NCBI GenBank assembly: GCA_963691705.1
Contig: OY829542.1
Location: forward strand, 33,032,579 to 33,096,578
Reading direction: 5' to 3'
Origin: Viola odorata
Lineage: Eukaryota; Streptophyta; Magnoliopsida; Malpighiales; Violaceae
DNA: 64,000 nt
Of this stretch, positions 57,909 to 64,000 are shown in pieces. Each line of letters begins with the position of its first letter. Within the stretch, counting starts at the first letter, position 1. The notes under the pieces were generated by a model. The model was not told the origin of the DNA. It worked only from the letters and a program-made list of their open reading frames with translations, and ran no database searches. The position numbers and the translations under genes are program-made.

Positions 57909-58805
57909 TATATCTGACCATACATTTTCAATCGATCTCTTCTATAAAATTTATATCGGTTTATGGAAAAAAATCCAGATCTGATTGAAAGAGAAGACGA
58001 ACGCCGCGGTGACAGTGGTGGTGCGAGATTGGGAATATGGAAAAGAAAGGTGGAGTATTGAGGTGGGACCCCCATGTTCTTTTATTATTTCTAAGAAAAA
58101 GGACAAATGTCAAAATTTTCCCCAAATATATATATATTAAAAAGTTATTGTCGATTTATTGATGTGCATATAGAAATATAAATGCATTTTAAATCCCCTC
58201 TTAGAAATTATTTTTCATTCCATATTACATATTATGGTGTCATGGGAAAAGAAAATTTATCTTTAAATATTAAAATTTTCAATTTTAAGAAGTTTATTAG
58301 AAGACGGAAAATGACCTAGATTAAAAAAAGTAGAGGGGCAATAAAGAATTTTGGTTCATTTAAAAAAAAAATTATGTTAGTATAAAAGTTAGTAGTGACT
58401 CCAGAATAAATTGATGGCCTAATTTGATACAATTATTAATGATAGGGGACAAAAATTATTCGGTTTTCTAAACTGTAAAGATTTATAACATTAAAATATT
58501 ATTAATATATTAAGTTAGAATGTAAAAAATCAATTAAAAAGTTACACTATAAAGAAAATAGCAATCAAGAAAATAGAAAAAGAAAAAAAGAGAACATAGA
58601 ATAAAATAATAAAATAATTAAAAATATGGAAGAAAAATATATATTACTATTAAATTCATGCTACAAGAATAATATGTAATTTTTTAAAATAAAGTGTTAA
58701 ACATATGGATAGTCCTGTTTAAAGGGTTAGGTATTTTTTTTAATATTGGTAATTATTTTTTTAATAATCAAAGTAACTAAATATTTTTTTTAATGTACCT
58801 TAACT
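57909..58805. other. AT-rich intergenic region
   Basis: Nothing coding is supported. There is a small G-rich part near 58000-58075, then long A/T runs. Confidence 0.6.
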
Positions 58806-58807
58806 TT

Positions 58808-58990
58808 ATGGGGATAACGCACCCGGGGTCCCTAATCTTATTATTTTTATTTTAATCAATCCCAAAAAAAAAAATTCGGTTAAAACTGATCCCTCACGTT
58901 ATATCCGTTCATTCAATTTAATCCCCACTGTCAGAAAAACAACTAACGGAGACAAACGTCCGTTGGTTGATATTATTTTATTATATTTTC
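58808..58990 (+). repeat. Probable left terminal region of a MULE
   Basis: The phrase GGGGATAACGCACCCGGGG followed by TCCCTAAT, an A run, and CTGATCCCTCACGTTATATCCG is the style of long plant Mutator-like terminal repeats. The partner end would lie beyond 64000 and is not visible. Confidence 0.35.
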
Positions 58991-59410
58991 GGTTAAAACT
59001 GTCAAGGACGCGGGAGCCACATGACAGACACAACACCTCACTCTCCCTCACTCTCCATCTGCTACCTCTGCTACCTCTCTCTCCCTCACGATTGGTACAG
59101 GTAATGTGTCCTTAACAACATAAAAACCAGAAGAGAAAAAACTATTTTAGCCATAAAGAGTGACATTGTTCGAATTCTTACAAGTTGGAAGAATTAAATT
59201 AGTTTTATTTATCTTCTTTCTTATTATTTTACGTTTTTTCTCTTCTTCTTCCTTTTTATGATTTGCTAGCCTAAACAAGAGAACAAAAATTGCATCAGAG
59301 AACAAAAACTGCACCATTCCTATTATATTTCCCTCGAAATATTTTACTTCCATGTTTCTTACTCTCTAATTTCTAATCCTCCTTTTTAAAAAATCCTAAT
59401 TTCTATCACG

Positions 59411-59881
59411 ATGTCTGAAAGCTCTATTTCTTCGAGGTGCACATGCAGAAGGAATACTCAAGTTGGTGATGAAAATTATGAAGGAGCAACGAGGTTTTGC
59501 GACTACGGGTTGAAAGCTTTCATGTGGGTTGTTGGAAGGAGGAGAATGTCAGGATAAGGCTTTACTCTTGCCGAAAATACAAATGTAAGTATTTTAGTTG
59601 GCATGATAGGGAACGATTGTCACAAAGGGCAACGGATGTGGTCCATATGCTGTTAGATAGTGAAGAAATTTTTGAAAAGAGAAGTCAGATGCTTGAATGA
59701 AAAATTAGATCGTATGCAGAATGCACGCATGGAAACAGTAGCTGAGGTTTCATGTATTCAATATGAATTAGATAGGAAAAGATTGGAGAAGTCGGATGCA
59801 TTTGTGAAGGGTGTAAAAGTTGTAATTTTGTTATGTGTTTTGATAAATATGGCTGATATAATTGTAAGCAAAGTGCTTTGA
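59411..59881 (+). pseudogene. zf-GRF protein with coiled coil and membrane segment, frameshifted
   Basis: The ATG at 59411 opens SSISSRCTC, the start of a GRF-type zinc finger. The frame then shifts: 59497-59700 has HVGCWKEENV...RLYSCRKYKCKYFSWHDRE with Cys and the F-x-W-H-D signature, and after a second shift 59660-59881 has a Glu/Arg/Leu coiled coil and a final hydrophobic segment (VVILLCVLINMADIIV). Such small GRF-coil-membrane proteins are common in plant genomes and often sit next to transposons. It lies opposite to the MULE transposase. Two frameshifts make it non-functional. Confidence 0.6.
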
Positions 59882-60278
59882 GGGTTTTCTAATTGGAGTT
59901 GTACTGAAGTTGTGTAATGAAATTGGAGCTGATTTTCTTTCTATTTCTTTATCATTTGGGAATAAGTTAAGTAGTATGTCAAGCAATCATTGATTTCATG
60001 TACTCAATTGTGATAAAAAAAAGTAATCCGAAGTTCTTCCTTAAAAATTAACAAAATGGTTCATAATATTGGTTCACAATATGACCATTACAAAATGGTT
60101 GGCAAACCATTAGAAAACCAAAAGTTCAAAAGGATGCTGCCATGGTACAAAGTACATTTTCTTACCAAAAATGTGGCAACAACAACTAATTGTCCTAATA
60201 AAAACTTAGGCAAAATCCACTAATTGTCATATAGTTAATTTATGCAACAACAACTTCAACACTGCCACCATTAAGAAC
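59882..60278. other. Spacer between GRF pseudogene and MULE remnant
   Basis: AT-rich, with repeated CAAAATGGTT words near 60050-60110 (TTAACAAAATGGTT, ACAAAATGGTT). No gene is visible. Confidence 0.5.
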
Positions 60279-63200
60279 TTAAACAAGTCCTTTATGCTTC
60301 TTACTTTTAGAACCCTTAGGCCTACCCCTCTTTCTCTTTTTTGGTTGCTCAGTTGCTGGAACAAATGAAGTTGGTTGCTCATTTGCTAAAATAGTTGAAG
60401 CTAACTGATCTTGTACCTCCTGAGCAGTGCCACTTTCATTGGCATTTTCATGTAAGGAACCATTTTCATTTGTAGGTATATAATCTCCAAACCATCTAGT
60501 AGGTTGTGTTCCCCTTGCAGACAAAGACCGGAGTAGTCTAGTAGCTGATTGGAAATGTTGCAAGCTTGAAGGCACGTGACCACTTGTTGCATTTTGACTG
60601 GGTCTGCCACTAGAGGCTTTGGGTCTGCAAGACTGCGGCATGGGGTTTGTAGCCAGTCTACTCCTACCATTTGCCTGGGATTTCCTTTTGCTTCATTGCA
60701 GCAGCAGTTAATTTTCTCCCCTTAATAAAGTGGTCCGCAATAATCTTGTAGTTTATTATGCTATTTGTGAACACTCTAGGGCACGTATGCCTAGGATCTT
60801 GAGTCCTTAACTGCCAATCAAGTGAATGCTTTGATTTCATGGCATAAACAAACCACTTGCAAGTTTCGTCTAAACACTTTAACCTTATTATCCGCTTATC
60901 ATTCTTCACAAAGTCAACCTTTCTATGCACCTTCAAACTGTGTTCTATCACTGCATCCTTGAACTCTTTTGCAGTCTTAAAAGTCATCCCAATCTCCAAG
61001 TTAGGAATATCTCTAAAGTTTTTAGTGGGTTTGTAAGGATTTGATGTCTTTCTTCTCCTCCTCCCATGTTCAGCTTCACTTCCTTCACTAGTAGAGACTG
61101 CACTAGCATCTAAATCATCTCCTATCTCATCAAGTACTGGTGGTTGAGCTTCTATATCTTCTCTCTCTTATGGTCCACTAGAACCACCATCTTCATTAGT
61201 TGTCCCTACAGCAACTCTATTGATGTCCTGAGCTCTATTTTCACATTGATCTTGGCATTGTCCTTCACCAAATCCACTATTCTGCCCCTCTTCAGTCTTC
61301 TTCTTTTCCTTACTTTTTTTTTTCAACTTTAGGGCTCTTCTCTTTATTAACCTGTATTCTTCATCATCTGATATCTATGGAACCTCCACCTAAGTACCAA
61401 GCCCTCTTTCTACCCCAACATCTTCTCTATTAGATTAATGCTCTTCACTATCATCCCCATCTTCACTGTCATCTCCATTTTCACCAGCCTCCTTTCCATC
61501 ATTGTTAGTGTGTATTTTGTATATATTTTTCTCTTCATTATTATCCTTATTCCTAGCATGATACTGCTGATTTGCCCTTGTTTCTATCATTTTTGCAGTT
61601 CTAGGATAGAAGAGAGAAAGATACAAAAGCATGCATTAATTGGCTCGAATCCTGTGGAACTTAAAGCGTCAAGACCAGCGTCGAGCCTTAGATGCGAGCT
61701 ATGCTGTCTAGCCTTGGACCCACACTGGAGCCATCTGGAGCCGCATTCTGCCTAAGACTTACTGCCGCACGTGCAAATATTTTCCCAATGACGCGCGAAG
61801 AAAGATCCATGCGGGATTCCTTCTAGATTCCCTTTTGGCTATTTTGGGAATATTTCCTCTAGGCTCCCCTTGTACCTCCCTCTTAGCTGTATTTTGTCTT
61901 TTTGTGAGCTAAGAGAGTATTTAAACCTTAGTTTGTAAGATTTGAGAACATCATCTTGGGGGCAGCCACTCTTACATTCCTTTTTAGTCTTTCTTTGGGA
62001 TTTGTTCCCCCTTTTTTTGCTATAGCCGCTGCCAGCTGCCAACTCCTCTTCAAACCGGAGCTTTTAGCTCCGACCGATATTTATTAAGTTTTTTATTTCC
62101 TTTATTGTATCCTTATCTTTTATGCTTTATATTAGATCTATTTTTATTTATTTATTTATTAGCATGAACGGCTAAGCTCATCCGCTTAGCAAGGGTATTT
62201 TGAGGGTTGCAAAGGGGTAGTCAAGAGGCCAAATCGCGCTTTATATATTCTTATTGCTATATTTGATTGTTTGTCATTTTATTGCCAAATCTATTTGGGT
62301 TTATTGGAAGCTTGATCACCTACTGATCTACCTTCTTAGATTACTATCATTTCTTTGGTAATAACTAACGTGAGGACTTAGAATAGAAGCAGACAACTAG
62401 ACGGATTGTCATTAGCTTGGTCCGTTCCGTCTAAGGCAAACAACCGATTAGGGTAGTGGCACGAGTGTGACGAGCTGAGGGTCTCACCCCTAGACGTGTC
62501 TTTCCTCTTCTTAATGAGCCTTTGAGTATTGCCTCCCTGTCTCGTACCTGGGAGGATGACGAAGTGTCAAGGTTACCTCATATGTGAAAACGGGGGGTGA
62601 CTTCTCTTACGAAGGAAAGTAGGAGGCCTAAATGTACCTGGCCCTTATAGCACGTCTATGACATAAGAATAGAATATTTGTGCGTCGATGACTAACTAGG
62701 CCTCGACGCAACCCTAGAATATCCCTTGCTAAGATTTCCCCTCATTTGATTTTATTTCCTTTGCGTTCCTATTTGTTTTGTTTATGATTGTTATTTTTGT
62801 CAATTTTATTATTTTTGTCTTTGTTAGCTATCTAGGTCTTGATCTCTTTTGGTTAACTAGTTTAACAACACCCCCCCCCCCCCTCCATGTTACTATTTGA
62901 TTGCATTTGTCATACATATATGGCAAGTTGTCATCCTTTAATCCCTGTGGTTCGACTTTATTACTGCTTTACGCAAATTAATTTGTGCATCTAGGCTTCA
63001 GAATTTATTATTATATTTGACGCGTTTCGACGACGCTCGTCAATCATCTTCATCATCTGCTTCCTCACTCTCTTTTAGCATGATCTTCTTCAACAATTAT
63101 GTTCTCTTCACCATCTTGTTCAGCAACCCTATCTCCACTACCTAAAATATTCTCTCCATTAACACTCTCTACAACTCTATCTCTTTCAGGGTTCTCCTCA

Positions 63201-63553
63201 CCAGAGTTAGAAGAAGAATAAGCAAAGTTTCTAAGGTTATAAAGTGTCTGAAATAGGGCAGCATCTTCATTTATGTCTCTAGGAAACCCCTTTGAGTTAA
63301 TGCCCTCCTCAACATTAAAGGTACTGCCACCTACCAACTCTACTATGTCACTACTAAAGTAAGTAGCATGTATTGAGTCTGAAAAAGGTAGTAAGTCACA
63401 TGGTAAGATTCGAGGTTTTCCTTCAATAAACAGAGGCTGACCCTCATCATGGTCTATAAATAAATCCACTAAGCCTTTCTCCTTTGCTAATTGCACTAAC
63501 ATTTCTAATGATATTTCACATTGTAGCAAGATCAAATACATATCTAAATCCAC
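60279..63553 (-). pseudogene. MuDR-type transposase remnant without catalytic core
   Basis: On the minus strand 63553-63065 holds the N-terminal part (LDMYLILLQCEISLEMLVQLAKEKG) and an acidic stretch. The gene is cut by a solo LTR (61503-63042), continues with acidic sequence (61500-61000), then the DBD_Tnp_Mut domain: MTFKTAKEFKDAVIEHS, KRIIRLKCLDETCKWFVYA, HTCPRVF (60999-60664). The MULE DDE core and SWIM finger that should follow are absent. The frame passes directly to a C-terminal part ending in an AT-hook-like KKRKRGRPKGSKSKK (60641-60279). An internal deletion of several hundred codons is inferred. Confidence 0.75.
61503..63042 (+). repeat. Solo gypsy (Athila-like) LTR inside the MULE
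   Basis: 1540 bp from TGTTAGTGTG to GACGCTCGTCA, flanked by a perfect 5-bp duplication ATCAT (61498-61502 and 63043-63047). The end resembles the Athila-like LTR end at 5046 (CTCGTCA) and contains CCCTGTGGTTCGAC, common near gypsy LTR ends. A run of about 15 C lies at 62870-62884. No internal region remains. The orientation follows this end. Confidence 0.8.
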
Positions 63554-64000
63554 AATGTCTGTTGCTACCTGAATTTTGACTTACATCACAACTTTTTCAT
63601 TTTTATTGCTTTCCTCACTAATAGCCTATTTACGTCAAATTTCACTCAATTTTTGATCGTGGGCTGGTTGTTTTAACATTCATGTCATTTTACGTCTTTT
63701 GCATTTTTCGCATTTTTCGATTTTCGTCAACCAATTTACGTATTTTTATGTTTACCGCATTTAATAGCTCATCTAGGTCGATTCTTGGTCCTAGACTAGT
63801 TTGTTTCATATTCCGTGTCATTTCGTGTCTTTTAATTTTTCGTATTCTTGACTGTCTTTTCGCTCGAACTTCTGTCGGTCCCGAGTAAGTTTCCCGGGAT
63901 TGTGAGTCGAACGCGTTATTTCTTTCACGCCATCTTGTTTGGTTTCGTTCAATTTTTGCCGTAAGGGCATTTATTTTGCGTCCAAACTTTTGACATTTTC
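63554..64000. other. Right edge of the window, unassigned
   Basis: It may hold the 5' leader of the MULE transposase (minus strand). T-rich sequence with repeated GCATTTTTCG and TTTACGT words follows, and CCCGGGATTGTGAGTCGAA near 63893. No gene or element end is supported. Confidence 0.4.

Overview
The window is nuclear DNA of a flowering plant, probably a eudicot. It is AT-rich, has spliced genes (an A-type cyclin with at least ten exons and a secreted beta-propeller protein), and the rest is dominated by plant transposons: Ty3/gypsy Tat, Athila-like and CRM-like chromovirus elements, Ty1/copia, PIF/Harbinger, hAT and MULE. I saw no bacterial operon, CRISPR array or tRNA/rRNA gene. The species cannot be named from what is visible.

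Left part (1-34483): a nested stack of retrotransposons. The host element is an old Tat-lineage gypsy element on the minus strand. Its 5' LTR is 34017-34483 and its 3' LTR survives as 5047-5270. Its gag, protease, RT, RNase H, extra RNase H and integrase are recognisable but full of stops. Between integrase and 3' LTR it carries about 8 kb of plus-strand (antisense) genes, including two related gypsy-type ORFs with coiled coils. Four insertions sit in it: (i) a short non-autonomous Athila-like element (to 5046) in the 3' LTR, whose own 5' LTR is cut by something ending at about 206; (ii) a nearly full 7.6-kb CRM-like chromovirus at 18646-26232 (target duplication CTTAG); (iii) a copia element without integrase at 27037-31926 (ATTCC); (iv) a diverged CRM-like LTR at about 13739-14585. 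A further CRM-like solo LTR (29859-30765, ATCCT) lies inside the copia element.

Middle (34484-43430): host DNA. A small hAT element (34515-35330) lies next to a plus-strand gene for a signal-peptide-bearing WD40/TolB-like (DPP6 N-terminal-like) protein. That gene is broken by a frame-shifting deletion near 36245 and by a Harbinger-like insertion at 37423-39374; the insertion happens to have intron-like ends. A minus-strand A1-type cyclin gene (43428 to about 39956) converges on it.

Right part (43430-64000): AT-rich intergenic DNA with an LTR-like segment and a 310-bp duplication, a Harbinger deletion derivative (47345-48598), then a candidate 9.1-kb PIF/Harbinger element (48767-57908) with both expected genes, a MYB/SANT-like ORF1 and a four-exon DDE transposase. 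Inside it are a plant 'transposon protein' ORF and two striking arrays of 20-bp dyads. The window ends in a MULE-type element with a zf-GRF ORF and a MuDR-type transposase lacking its catalytic core, split by a 1.54-kb solo gypsy LTR (ATCAT duplication).
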